Below are positions 34,864 to 44,971 of a stretch of 64,000 nt of DNA, piece by piece (within the stretch, counting starts at the first letter, position 1; the number at the start of each line of letters is the position of its first letter). The notes under the pieces are model-generated. The model was not told where the DNA came from. It searched no databases and was given only the letters and a program-made list of their open reading frames with translations. The position numbers were made by a program, and so were the translations under genes. The stretch is from contig BCHH01000008.1 in assembly GCA_001599595.1 (NCBI GenBank), positions 2,776,193 through 2,840,192 on the forward strand, read 5' to 3'. The stretch is from Beverwykella pulmonaria (Eukaryota > Ascomycota > Dothideomycetes > Pleosporales > Melanommataceae).

Positions 34864-35637
34864 GCCCTTTCCGAGGGGTCCATCATACTCACAGTTGATT
34901 CCGCCTTCTGTCCCAAGATCGATTTTTGACTTTCAAGAGTTCTTGAATCAGTACTGCATACCAACCCAGGGAACTAGTACCACATCCAAGCAAATTTAAG
35001 CTCCGGCGAAAAGATTCAGCTTTGCACTATGACACCTTACAGTATCTGCCCGAAGGAATTTTATGAAGACCCCTGTTGTCTTGTTCCGAGGGGACAACAT
35101 TTATTATACCATCTTATTCCGTTGTCTGTCCCCATTGGCGGAAACCGGCAAGTACCCTCGGCCAATTTGGGCGCGAGGCCACCAAGCCCACATGGCTGGT
35201 TCTCCGCATTAATAGCCTCGCTATATCATACCCTGTTCTTCACGATGCGGGGATTTCGTGGCTCAGGTCCCGTTCGGGTGGCGCAATGCTTGGTCTGAAC
35301 CCTGTACATCCATCACGAGCGTTGACGACCCAACCTGGTCCGGGTATAGCGAAGCATTTGTAGTGTGCGCCGTCCCTTGTTCGGCAATACTACTATAAAA
35401 CGTCATGATACTAGCATTTCACCTCCCGCTAACCCACAGCTGCCTCCTGGTGAATATGCCGCTGCCCGAGCTGCTAGCAGACGGCTGTTCTTCGATGTTA
35501 TTTTGGTGGGGAAGGGAACATATTTCCCCGGGTGTGTTTTTTATACGAAAAGCACGCCTTTTCATATATAAAGCAATATTCCCCACGTCTATTCATTATA
35601 TTTTCTAGTTATTTGTAGCTGATAATCTACATCCAAG
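34864..35637. other. Intergenic: promoter of the GH51 gene
   Basis: About 770 bp. Besides a TATA box, two sites fit the CreA carbon-repressor consensus SYGGRG: GTGGGG at 35506-35511, and CCCCGG read on the minus strand at 35526-35531. CreA control is inferred from these motifs only. Confidence 0.45.
35565..35572 (+). promoter_or_regulatory. TATA box of the GH51 gene
   Basis: TATATAAA lies 66 bp upstream of the ATG at 35638, at a typical fungal distance for a strongly inducible gene. Confidence 0.6.
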
Positions 35638-37866
35638 ATGAAAAAACTCCTCCTAGGACTATCTGCTTTGGCAGGCGTCTCGAGCCTGGACATCAAGGTC
35701 GCGAATACAGGAGGCAATGCGACGTCTGGTTTACAATATGGCATCATGTTCGAGGTAGGTAAATACCCGTCATCCGTCTTGAACGAAAACTCAATATCTC
35801 AGGACATAAACCACTCTGGTGACGGGGGCATATACGCAGAGCTAATCCGCAACCGCGCATTCCAAGGCAGCACTGTCCATCCATCTACTATCTCGCCTTG
35901 GACAGCCGTCGGCAGCGCCCAATTGTCGTTGAAGACTCTATCCCAGCCCCTCTCAACGGCTCTACCTACATCTTTGAATGTGGCCGCTACCAGTGGCCTG
36001 GTCGGGATCTCAAACCCGGGCTACTGGGGTATCGAGGTCAAGGCTCAGAGATACACTGGGTCTTTCTGGGTAAAGGGGGCGTACAATGCGTCATTCACTG
36101 CGTCTTTATACAATTACCTTTCGAAAGAGACACTCGCAAGTGCGGAGGTGCCTTCAGACGCGACGGCGGATGAGTGGAAGGAGCATAAGTTTGAGTTGGT
36201 GCCAGAGCATGTGCCAGAGCATGTGAATAATACATTGAGAATTACGTTCGATGCTTCGGTAAGCACTGGAGCTCTCACAGACTCTGTGGATGGTTAGTGT
36301 GGACTAACAAAATAAATGCAGGCTACTAGCGGCTCCCTCGACTTCAATCTCATAAGCCTCTTCCCACCGACGTACAATGATCGTCCCAATGGCCTGCGCT
36401 CGGACCTCATGGAAGCTCTCGCTGGCCTGAACCCCGTACGTTACCCATCCCCGCTCTGCTCCCATCTCCTCCTTATCCATCTAACCCCCCACAGTCCTTC
36501 CTCCGCTTCCCCGGCGGGAACAATTTAGAAGGCGACGACCCACCCAGTTACCTGAAATGGAACGAAACTATCGGCCCCTTGAAGGACCGTACCTCCTTCC
36601 CCGGTACCTGGGGTTACGAGAACACCAACGGACTCGGCTTAGTAGAGTACCTCCAATGGTGCAGCGACCTTAATATGGAACCCGTTCTCGCTGTCTGGGG
36701 CGGGTTCTACCTCAATGGCCCTGTAATCGCCGAGGATGGTCTTCAGCCGTACATCGACGACGCACTTAATGAACTTGAGTTCATCATGGGCGACAAATCC
36801 ACTACCTACGGCGCGCTCCGCACATCCCTCGGCTATCCCGAGCCATGGACCATCAAGTACGTCGAAATTGGTAACGAAGACAATCTCGGTGGCGGTGGCG
36901 CCTCATATGAGGCATACCGCTTCCAAGCCTTCAAAGACGCAATCAATGAAAAGTACCCCGACATCTTTGTGATGGCAAGTACTTCGGACTACAACTTTGC
37001 GGAGACGGAGAACGCGGGAGAGGATTATCACCAGTATACACGCCCGGATTATTTTGTGGGCCAGTTTGGGTTCTTTGATCATTGGACTACTGGGTTCAAG
37101 ACCATGATTGGTATGTTGACATTCTGCTCGCATCGCATATATCCACATCTAGTTCAGACTCAAAATCTCGTGAGCAGTGCTAACAGAAGGCAGGTGAATA
37201 CGCAACAGTCCAAGCAAACAGACCACAAGGTGGCGGAGTAGACTGGAGCCTTCCGAAGTTCCCATTCCCAACATGGATCGGTACCGTCGCTGAAGCAGTC
37301 TTCCTGATCGGAGCAGAGAGGAATGCGGATAAAATATTTGGTGCTGCTTATGTATGTCTCTACTTTCCAACTTTCCTCCAGCCTCAATGAGTATAACTAA
37401 CAGGCAATACCAGGCTCCGCTCCTACAAAATCTCAACTCCTACGAATGGACCCCTGACCTAATTTCTTTCTCTGCCGATACCTCAGCAGACGTCCTCTCT
37501 ACCTCATACCACATGATCCAACTTCTCTCCAACCACCGCATTGACACCGTTCTGCCGATCACCTCTCCAGCCTTCAAACCTGCGTACTACGTAGCTGGAT
37601 ATTCCAATTCGTCCAACTCGTATTTGCTGAAAACGGCGGTGTATAATTCTACAGAACCTGTGGCAATGAGTGTGGCGTTTGAGGGTGTGGCGGAGGGAAC
37701 TGATGGCCAGTTGACGGTGTTGACAGCTCCGGAGGCAAACAGCTTTAATGGAGTGGGGACAAATGTGGTGAACGCCAAGTCGACGAGCTTGGTGGCTGGG
37801 AGCGGGGGTGTGTTTGCATTTGAGCTTCCTAGTCTTAGTGTTTCGGTGTTGGAGATCAAGGCATAG
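35638..37866 (+). CDS. Secreted alpha-L-arabinofuranosidase, GH51
   Basis: Six exons (35638..35754, 35803..36258, 36322..36435, 36495..37110, 37194..37351, 37414..37866) give 637 aa, normal for fungal Abf[17 protein letters not shown] is the signal peptide. The N-terminal part has the GH51 carbohydrate-binding-like strands ([20 protein letters not shown], made by the first splice). [15 protein letters not shown] and [18 protein letters not shown] are barrel segments. The acid/base Glu lies in [12 protein letters not shown] (about residue 354). The nucleophile Glu is in [12 protein letters not shown] (about 436), formed by the fourth splice. The C-terminal beta-sandwich ends VSVLEIKA. The enzyme releases arabinose from arabinan and arabinoxylan. 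At the last acceptor two AGs occur 10 bases apart; only 37413 keeps the phase and the family sequence. A duplicated EHVPEHV lies in exon 2. Confidence 0.93.
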
Positions 37867-39092
37867 TTGAACGATTTGGCCAGGAACTAAATTATCAAAA
37901 TAATTTTCTTCGGCTTGTCCCTGCTGTTATCAATGGCTTGAATCGAAGAATCCCTTTTGTGCTTTGGAGAACCGTGCTTTCGGATTCATTCAAGTTCTGG
38001 CGTATCACAAGGGGCGGTATTGTAATTGTGATTGTGTTTTCATTGCCAACTAGCCCAGCTTGAGAAGGCATTCTAAAAGATTCGTCCAGCTCCGTTAAGC
38101 AGTACAGTATATATGCTCGCTAGCCTCACAGCGACAAGAATATCTTAACTGAATATTACTACATATAAGGAGGAGAATAGCGGTGGGTCCAGAAGAACCT
38201 TATTAGATTATAAAAGGCTTGCTGGCGGATAGAGGAGGGTTTGGTATAGGAGAGTTAATTCTCTTACCCTCTGCCAAAGTCTACTTAACACCCCTAAATG
38301 TCTCATCTAAGGTAAGAATATGGAGCATACGTGTTGCTAGGATTGTAGGCATTGTTGCAAATTTTCACGAGAACGCGCACGAACTGATCGTCGCATGTTG
38401 CCAAGCTGTGAATGTTCGAATTGGGTTAAGCGCCAAAGTCGTGTTAAGATCCCGAACCACGAGCGCTGCAGTTCATGCTTCCATCGCCAATCCAGCCTAA
38501 ATTCCCACTAGAATAGACCCATCTATCAGGGCTTCTAGTATTTGCATTTGGGTAACGGGCCCAGAGACCTGGCGCAAACGGCAGTAGTGCTTGCGTCCCG
38601 TGTTGTTCCGCTAGTCAATTCCCAGGCTCCCCTCGTGCTTCCAGAATACCACCGCGCACATCGCTCCGCGTACTATACTTCCCGGAATGCCACGAGGCTG
38701 TCTTGCCCCTGACTAAAAAGCTTGTTTCTGTTCGATGCCGCTATCAAGGTTTGCGTGGTACAATGTTCCCGAGCCTCGTGTAGTTCTCGGTTAGCGAACG
38801 CAGCCCAGGCGGGCTAAACCCAGATTTAGACCTTGAACTAGCAGCGCCTACTCAATCAGGCAATACAGGAGCCCAGGAACGGGTTATTGGTGAGTATGCG
38901 GAAAGCGAGCGTTACATTGTACCGAGTGGTCCGCGGTAATGATGGTGCTGCCATGTGGGAGAAGGTGCGGAGAGGGTATATATAGGGGTGGTAGAAACAA
39001 ATGAGTGGATAAGAGCAAGTTCGAGAACATTTCCATTCCATCGTTTAGCAACCATCCATTCCTTGTCTTGCGTGCATTCCATTTCAGTCATT
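37867..39092. other. Intergenic, 1.2 kb, GH51 3' flank and laccase promoter
   Basis: No gene recognised. AT-rich near 38,090-38,230. Frames are short and without domains. Confidence 0.4.
38977..38984 (+). promoter_or_regulatory. TATA-like box of the laccase gene
   Basis: TATATATA lies 109 bp upstream of the laccase ATG at 39093. The position is plausible; usage is not shown. Confidence 0.5.
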
Positions 39093-40986
39093 ATGAAGGG
39101 TCTTTTAGCCATAGCAGCGTTTGCTCTTGCTACGTCAGTATCAGGAACCTGCGCAAATCGGATTGAAGATGCGAAGAATCGGTATGTAATTTCTTCTCCA
39201 AAACTAAAGATGGTCTAACATCCTGTCAGCAACTTCCATTGGGGAACTCTGAAAGCCACAAAACTTCCCAAGTTTCTCACCAACAATCCTCTCCCCGGTG
39301 GCACGCCTTGGGGCAAAATCGATCCTGCGACTGTCAACCCCAAAAACCCACCAACCACTGGAGTGACACGAAAATACGATTTCACCATAAGCCGTGGGGA
39401 GCTTGCACCTGATGGCTATCTCAAGAAGAGCGGTATCTTGATCAATGGCCAGTTTCCAGGGCCTACGATCGAAGCCAACTGGGGCGATATGATCGAAGTC
39501 AAAGTTAACAACAACATCACTGCCCCATTCGAAGGCACTGCGATGCACTGGCACGGTCTTTTTCAAAAGGGAAGTGCGTGGTACGACGGTGTGCCCTCTG
39601 TTTCTCAATGTCCAATCGCTCCTGGCGCCAGCTTCACGTACAAGTTCCAAGCAGGTGTTTTTGGCACTTCATGGTACCACTCCCACTACTCTGCGCAAGC
39701 AGCTGGAGGTCTCTTCGGCCCTCTGATCGTCTATGGACCATCCCATGTTGAGTACGATGAAGACGTTGGCCCTGTCATGTTAGCCGACTGGTTCCACAAG
39801 GACTACTTCGATATCGTCAAGAATGTCATGAGCAACAACGCGACACTCTGGGCCAATCCTTCTGACAACACTCTGATCAACGCGCGCAACCCATACAACT
39901 GCTCCCTTGTCAAGGACAACACTCCTTGCGGTGCTGGAGCGTACTCAAAATTCCACTTCAAGTCGGGCAAGACATACAAACTGCGCCTGATCAACTCTGG
40001 CGCTGCTGGTATGCAGTACTTCAGCATTGATGGCCAGACGCTCCAGATTGTCGCAATCGATCTCACTGATATCAAGCCTTACAATACCTCCATTGTTACC
40101 CTTGGCGTCGGCCAGCGATCTGATGTTCTCTTCACGCCAAAAGTAGTCAACGGCACGAAGGCGATTTGGATGCGCACTCTCCAATCTGGCAAATTCTGCC
40201 AACGCGCCGCGAACCCCGAGGGTCGCGCCATCATCCTCCTCGACGGTGCCGAAGATACTTCAATCCCAGCCACTACTGCATACCCCGCCCCGGTGGACGA
40301 TGGGACGTGCAAAAACGAGCCTCTGGAATCCTCGGTCCCTCACTACGTCGAGGCCCTCCCCGAGCCCAGCGTAACATTCCAAATTACGGTCAATACCATC
40401 GTCAACAAGACCGGCAACCAACTCTACACTATGAACGGCTCGCCCTTCATGGCGAACTACAACAACCCTCTTATCAATCTCGCTTACCAGAAGAATACTT
40501 CGTATCCTGAGCATCCTGAGTGGAATGTTTTGAACTTCGGCACGAATTCGAGCGTCAGGATCGTGATCTGGAATAACTCGACAGGCCCGCATCCCATGCA
40601 TATCCACGGACATGATATGTGGATTCTGTATGATGGGAATGATAAGTGGGATGGGACGACGGTTGTTAACCCGAGTAATCCACAGAGGAGAGATACGCAT
40701 AATCTGCGCCCGAAAGGCTGGATGGTTATGCAGTACAGTGAGTCCCCATATAACCCATATTGAAACGATGAGCTAACATGATGATATAGATGCCGATAAC
40801 CCAGGTATCTGGCCCTTCCACTGCCACATCGCGTGGCACTTGAGCATGGGCATGTATGTCAATCTGATGGAGAGACCGGGCGAGATCAATCAAGCAGCTA
40901 TTCCGGGCGTTATTGCGCAAACGTGTGATGCGTGGAACAAGTATACAGCAACGAATGTTGTTGAGCAGATTGATAGTGGGGTGTAG
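39093..40986 (+). CDS. Secreted laccase-like multicopper oxidase (AA1)
   Basis: Three exons (39093..39181, 39230..40737, 40790..40986) give 597 aa. MKGLLAIAAFALATSVSG is a signal peptide. All four copper motifs are present: HWHG (AMHWHGLFQKG), HSH (SWYHSHYSAQ), HPMHIHGHD, and HCHIAWHLSMG, which lies in the last exon. Met at the axial position in the last motif (HLSMGMYVNLMERPG) is a Leu/Met/Phe-class determinant of T1 copper potential. Many Asn-x-Ser/Thr sites agree with secretion. The C-terminus ends soon after EQIDSGV, so it has no long processed tail. Ascomycete laccase-like enzymes oxidise phenols in lignin breakdown, detoxification or pigment formation. Which applies here is open. It follows the GH51 gene in the same direction. 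Confidence 0.93.
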
Positions 40987-41507
40987 ATACGGTTTGGAGG
41001 ACTGTCGAAAAGTTCGTATAAAGCATCGCATCGAAGCGTGGCTCATTTGTATAGATTGGAGTTGGGTACATAGAGTAATTTGGTTATGTATATTCATGTA
41101 AATATGGAACCTTTTTAAAATGTTTTTAGATTTCTCAATAATGAAATGGACGAAATACACTCGAGTGATATAGCACAACTCCAGTACCATTTAAAGCTAT
41201 ACGTTATCTAGGAACCCCCACGACGATAAGTTGAAAAGGTTTCATAAATCCTATCAAGATTTCAGCTTTATTCACATTTTCTGAGCTCAGGCAGAATGAT
41301 TCCTTTTCCCTCTCTATAGCATTTTGGAGAGAGGCTCGGAAGGACGATTATCGAACAAAGACTACGTGTCGGTAACCCCGAGGTTATTCACGGTCACAGT
41401 AGAGGTAATCGACTGGTTGAATGTATTACCACGTAGCAGTGGGCTCCAATACCGTAGTATTAGTGTCCTGCTTGTGTGGTGATGATATTCTTAAGGTTCT
41501 AAGATAC
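40987..41507. other. Laccase 3' flank and left edge of the repeat island
   Basis: About 520 bp, AT-rich at first. From about 41330 the sequence changes in character (GTCGGTAACCCCGAGG, ACGTAGCAGTGGGC) and may already be mobile-element DNA. No frame is supported. Confidence 0.35.
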
Positions 41508-41603
41508 GAGGATCCTTGAGGATCCTTGACTCAGAAAGCTGATCACGTGACTGCCGAGGATCCTTGAGGATCCTTGACTCAGAAAGCTGATCATGTGACT
41601 GCC
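41508..41603. repeat. Two tandem copies of a 48-bp unit
   Basis: Units 41508-41555 and 41556-41603 differ at one base (CACGTG versus CATGTG, a C-to-T change). Each unit itself begins with two copies of the 10-mer GAGGATCCTT. The array stops 16 bases before an assembly gap, so the true copy number may be larger. Confidence 0.9.
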
Positions 41604-41619
41604 GCCAGAGCGGGGAAAT

Positions 41620-41700
41620 NNNNNNNNNNNNNNNNNNNNNNNNNNNNNNNNNNNNNNNNNNNNNNNNNNNNNNNNNNNNNNNNNNNNNNNNNNNNNNNNN
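41620..41700. other. Assembly gap (81 N)
   Basis: A run of N joins two contigs. It sits between the 48-bp tandem repeat and the first LTR, which suggests that a repeat stopped the assembly. The real distance is unknown. Confidence 0.98.
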
Positions 41701-41727
41701 TATTTTATTCACTATTTCCTCTGCCAG

Positions 41728-41905
41728 TGTTTGGTAACACAAGGGTATTGCAATTGCAATGGGGGTTCTCAAACGTGGTTCTTATTCATTGTCTGTATCT
41801 ATGTGAGGTGCGGTCTTAGGGGTTTGTCCCATCCCTCTGCCGCCAAGCATCACTAGTGCCTCATGTGATCGCCACGTGATCACCACGTTCTATGTACTCC
41901 TAACA
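41728..41905 (-). mobile_element. Copia-type LTR (178 bp), probably the 3' LTR of a truncated element
   Basis: Read on the minus strand it begins TGTTAGGAGTAC and ends TGTTACCAAACA, the usual TG..CA form. A second copy lies at 51620-51815 in the same orientation, with one extra 18-bp segment. The internal side (above 41905) carries a purine-rich tract and an RNase H remnant, which supports calling this a 3' LTR on the minus strand. No target duplication can be tested because the gap lies close on the left. Confidence 0.8.
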
Positions 41906-42239
41906 TTGGCAGCTCTTTCTTTTATTGTTGTCTTTGTCAATTGTAATTAAATAAGGAACGAACAGATGCTCAAATTAAGCTAGAAGGTGAGGATAATTCC
42001 CATAAGATTAACTGTTTGAACGGTTGACCCAACCGTTGATTCGTACGCGGATCTTGTTTGTGTTGACAAGGGTTTTAAGAGCATTGTTTGGCATAACCTT
42101 GGTGAATGCGTTGGCCAGATTGTTGTTGCTGTTGATCTACTAAATCTCCTGGAGCTCACGTCACTTATATAACTAATTATAAGGCGTTTCTCCTTTGTAG
42201 TACTGAGTTTGACAAGGCATTTGTAAAGGGAAAACAAAT
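41906..42239 (-). mobile_element. Remnant of copia pol (RNase H C-terminus) with polypurine tract
   Basis: Read on the minus strand, 41913-41923 is a purine tract (AAAAGAAAGAG) just before the LTR. Upstream of it, about 42050-42130 encodes LANAFTKVMPNNALKTLV, matching the conserved end of fungal Ty1/copia RNase H (usual form: ADALTK.. then KAL..L). A neighbouring piece, STTKEKRLIISYISDV, belongs to the same domain in another frame. So at least one frameshift and in-frame stops have broken it. The element is cut on its upstream side by the inverted-repeat element at 42242. Confidence 0.72.
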
Positions 42240-42241
42240 TA

Positions 42242-42444
42242 GTGTAAGGCAGGTGGGTTGTCTCGTACTAAATAGGGTTGAGAGTAGGGTTGGAGGTAGA
42301 TAGGAGTGTATTGTAAGAGAGACGAATCGCTGCCAAGCCACATTGGCAGCGGGGGAACACTGATACATGACACCACAGCCATACTGCCTCCGTACAGGCC
42401 CGGTACCAGCCTTACAACATGTACAGGCAAACCCGGCCTTACAC
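42242..42444. mobile_element. MITE-like element copy 1 (203 bp, TIR GTGTAAGGC, TA target duplication)
   Basis: The ends are inverted: GTGTAAGGC at 42242 and GCCTTACAC at 42444. TA lies on both sides (42240-42241, 42445-42446), as in Tc1/mariner/pogo-type insertion. The interior does not code. The element is nearly identical, in reverse orientation, to 51403-51615. It is inserted between the copia remnant and the hAT remnant. Confidence 0.82.
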
Positions 42445-42446
42445 TA

Positions 42447-43012
42447 TAAGGCAATACTTTTAGTTAACACTACTTTCCTTACTAGAAATTAAGGCTATAA
42501 GAAGCTATAAACTTATTATAACTCTCTTACGCTTAATATATAGGAAGGACAGCTATAGCTAAGTTGCCTTCTAAGCTAGTAGCAAATAGTAGGAAAAGTT
42601 AACTATCCTACGCTCTACAAAATCACTCTTAATTACTTGTTAATCCCCGCCATTGACACTAGCTACAACTATAAGAGAGCCTTCTCTACTGCAAAGAGGA
42701 CAATTACTATAGATCGCGGAAGCCTCTCTAGCCCTACTATTAAGGCTCTACAGCTTCAGAAGAACTGGTTACGCCATGAGGTCGTGAGTAGTGAGCTCCT
42801 TAAGCTATCTACTTATATAAGGCGACACCAAGAGGGCTCTGGAATCCCCACTCCTAGTACTACACCAAACGTACCAACTTTTACGTCATAATTAGACCGG
42901 AAGTAGCTCTCTCCACCAAGCAAACGTCCGGAAGTAGCGCTCTCTGCAAACGTTGCGGCTTCATTTTTGGTGGATCGTAGCGTACTACTTCCTATTAGAA
43001 GCCCCGGCACTG
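42447..43012 (+). mobile_element. 3' end of a decayed hAT-family DNA transposon
   Basis: The frame at 42637-42891 encodes a hAT C-terminal dimerisation segment: IPAIDTSYNYKRAFSTAKRT followed by ALQLQKNWLR (usual pattern IPA..E.RxFSxAKR.IT..R..L.....I.AL..L..W). The family's Glu-Arg is here Lys-Arg, a G-to-A change expected from RIP. Upstream DNA (42470-42630) is AT-rich with many TA steps. About 120 bp after the frame the sequence reads GCCCCGGCACTG (to 43012). On the other strand that starts CAGTG, a common hAT terminus. The next 8 bases (43013-43020) would be the target duplication; the left end is lost. Confidence 0.7.
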
Positions 43013-43330
43013 TCACACGCAAGAGTACTCCAACGACATATAAAAACCCCCTTTCATCCTAGGAACAATGGAAGTAGCTTTCACGGCTCATTCCAATGGT
43101 TTCAACTAATCACTCGTTTTGTTGCTGTGAAATGCTTCTACGCAATATTTCCCCCCACAGCAACCGCTTCTTTCCAAACTTCGGCCACCCGCACCTTCCC
43201 CTGCAAACTTGTTGAGGATTTTCACGACCGCAACCACTGAAGTATTTAAATAATCCCATCGCTCTCTCTGAACTATAATTCTACATTCGCTCGCAGTTGC
43301 CAACTTCGAATCAGTCTGCCACTATCGATC
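43013..43330. other. 5' flank of the chitinase pseudogene
   Basis: About 320 bp between the hAT end and the chitinase start. It probably contains the former promoter (a TATTTAAATAA motif near 43243). Nothing else recognised. Confidence 0.4.
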
Positions 43331-44971
43331 ATGCATTTCCACTTCCTAGCCCCTTTCCTCCTCGCGACCGCAGCAAGCGCTCGGTTTGTTATCTACGTAG
43401 ACGAGTGAGCTTCCCTTCCCATTATCTGTAACGAATCGTAAACTGAGACGTCGCCCAGGTGGTACCCGATTCGCCCATCCAAACCAGAAGATCGATCAGG
43501 AATCGATCATGTTATCCTCGCTTTCGCCATGGCCAACAACACTGCAGCATTCCAGCCCAAGGTCCCCGTATCCACCATCCGTTCTGACTTCCCCAATGCC
43601 AAGGTCATGATTGCTGTTGGTGGGTGGGGGACACTATCGGGTTCACAGAAGCGACGAAGACAGATGCTTGAATCCAGAAATTTGCAAGTGATGTCAAGAA
43701 AATGGTTACAAGCACTGGAGCTGATGGCGTCGGTAAGTGACTCCATACCATGTATGCGTCTATTTCCGTTAGCTGAGTGGGTATAGATATCGATTGGGAG
43801 TAACCTGGTGGCAATGGAGTAGACTACAAGCAAGTTCCCAGCTCCGCCAAAGTCCACGAGATTGCAGGCTTCCCTAAACTCCTTGGAGCCGTGCGCGCTG
43901 CTATCGGAGAAGACAAGCTTCTTTCCATCGCAGTTCCTGGCAAGAAGGGAGATATGGTTGCCTTTACACCTCAGAATGCCCCGCTCATCTGGCCCTTTGT
44001 CGACTACATCAACGTATGTCTCTCCCTAACCCCTCCCTTAACACTACCTCATACTTACCGAACCTTGAGATCATGTCCTACGACCTCATGAACCGCCTTG
44101 ACAACACCACAAATCATCACACCTCTGTCGCCAGTGCCACTACCGCCATCGAAAATTACCTCGCCATTGGCGCGCCCGCCCATAAAATAAACCTCGGCTT
44201 CGCCTACTACGCCAAATACTTCACCACGCAGGACGACTGCGGCCCCAAAGCCCTCGGCTGCCCTATCGTCCCCGCCGATGACCATGTCACAGGCGCCGAC
44301 GCACTCATCTCGGGTGCTTGGACCTTCGAGAAAGCCTACATGAAACCCGTCAACTTAGCTACCCTTCTGATCTCATACGACGGCACCTGTGGGCCCGAGA
44401 AAATGACCAAGTGCTCCACGGGCTGCTGCAGTCAGTACGGAAACTGCGGCGTCAGCAAGGAACACTGCAGCGAGGCGTGCCAGCACGCCTTCGGCACTGG
44501 GTGTACTGACGCCGATGTGGCTGGCTCCTGGCAAACCGCCTCGCAAAATGGTGTCACGGACGAAGACGCCGGCGGTCAATACTACTTCGACGCGGCAAAC
44601 CGCCTCTTCTGGACATGGGACACGCCCGAGCCGATTACGCGCAAGTTCCAGGATATCGTCGGCCAGTATGGGCTCGGCGGTGTGATGGCCTGGAGTCTGG
44701 GTGAAGATAGCTATGATTGGAGCCATATCAAACAGATGGCTAAGGAGCTGGAGGAAGGGGGTCATGGGAGTGGAGTTGAGAAGGAAGCGCCTGAGTATGA
44801 GGTCGTGTGGGTGGATGGGCTGGGTGGACCAGAGGCGAAGTCAGAGTGGAGAGTGATGGAGGTTATAGTGAGCGGCCCATCGAGGCGTATCCTGAGACGG
44901 TTGCTGAGGGAAAGAGCGATGATGGGTGGTTAGAGTATGTGGAATGCAGCGGCGATAGCACCTGGTACTAG
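43331..44971 (+). pseudogene. Broken GH18 chitinase with an internal chitin-binding (CBM18) module
   Basis: The exon pieces are 43331..43404, 43459..43732, 43787..44013 and 44070..44971. They begin with a signal peptide (MHFHFLAPFLLATAASA) and then GH18 strands, including VMIAVGGWG. Four lesions are visible. A one-base loss lies in the G-run near 43625-43630, in-frame TGA at 43669-43671, in-frame TAA at 43801-43803 right after the catalytic DIDWE, and a frameshift near 44840-44850; after it one frame stops at 44933, and the family-like ending lies in another frame that stops at 44971. Around 44385-44510 a complete eight-Cys CBM18 (hevein-type, GCCSQYGNCG) is inserted in a loop of the barrel. 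The later part keeps GLGGVMAWSLGED. Such enzymes degrade fungal or insect chitin. A working product cannot be made from this copy unless the assembly is wrong in several places. I give no corrected sequence. Confidence 0.85.
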
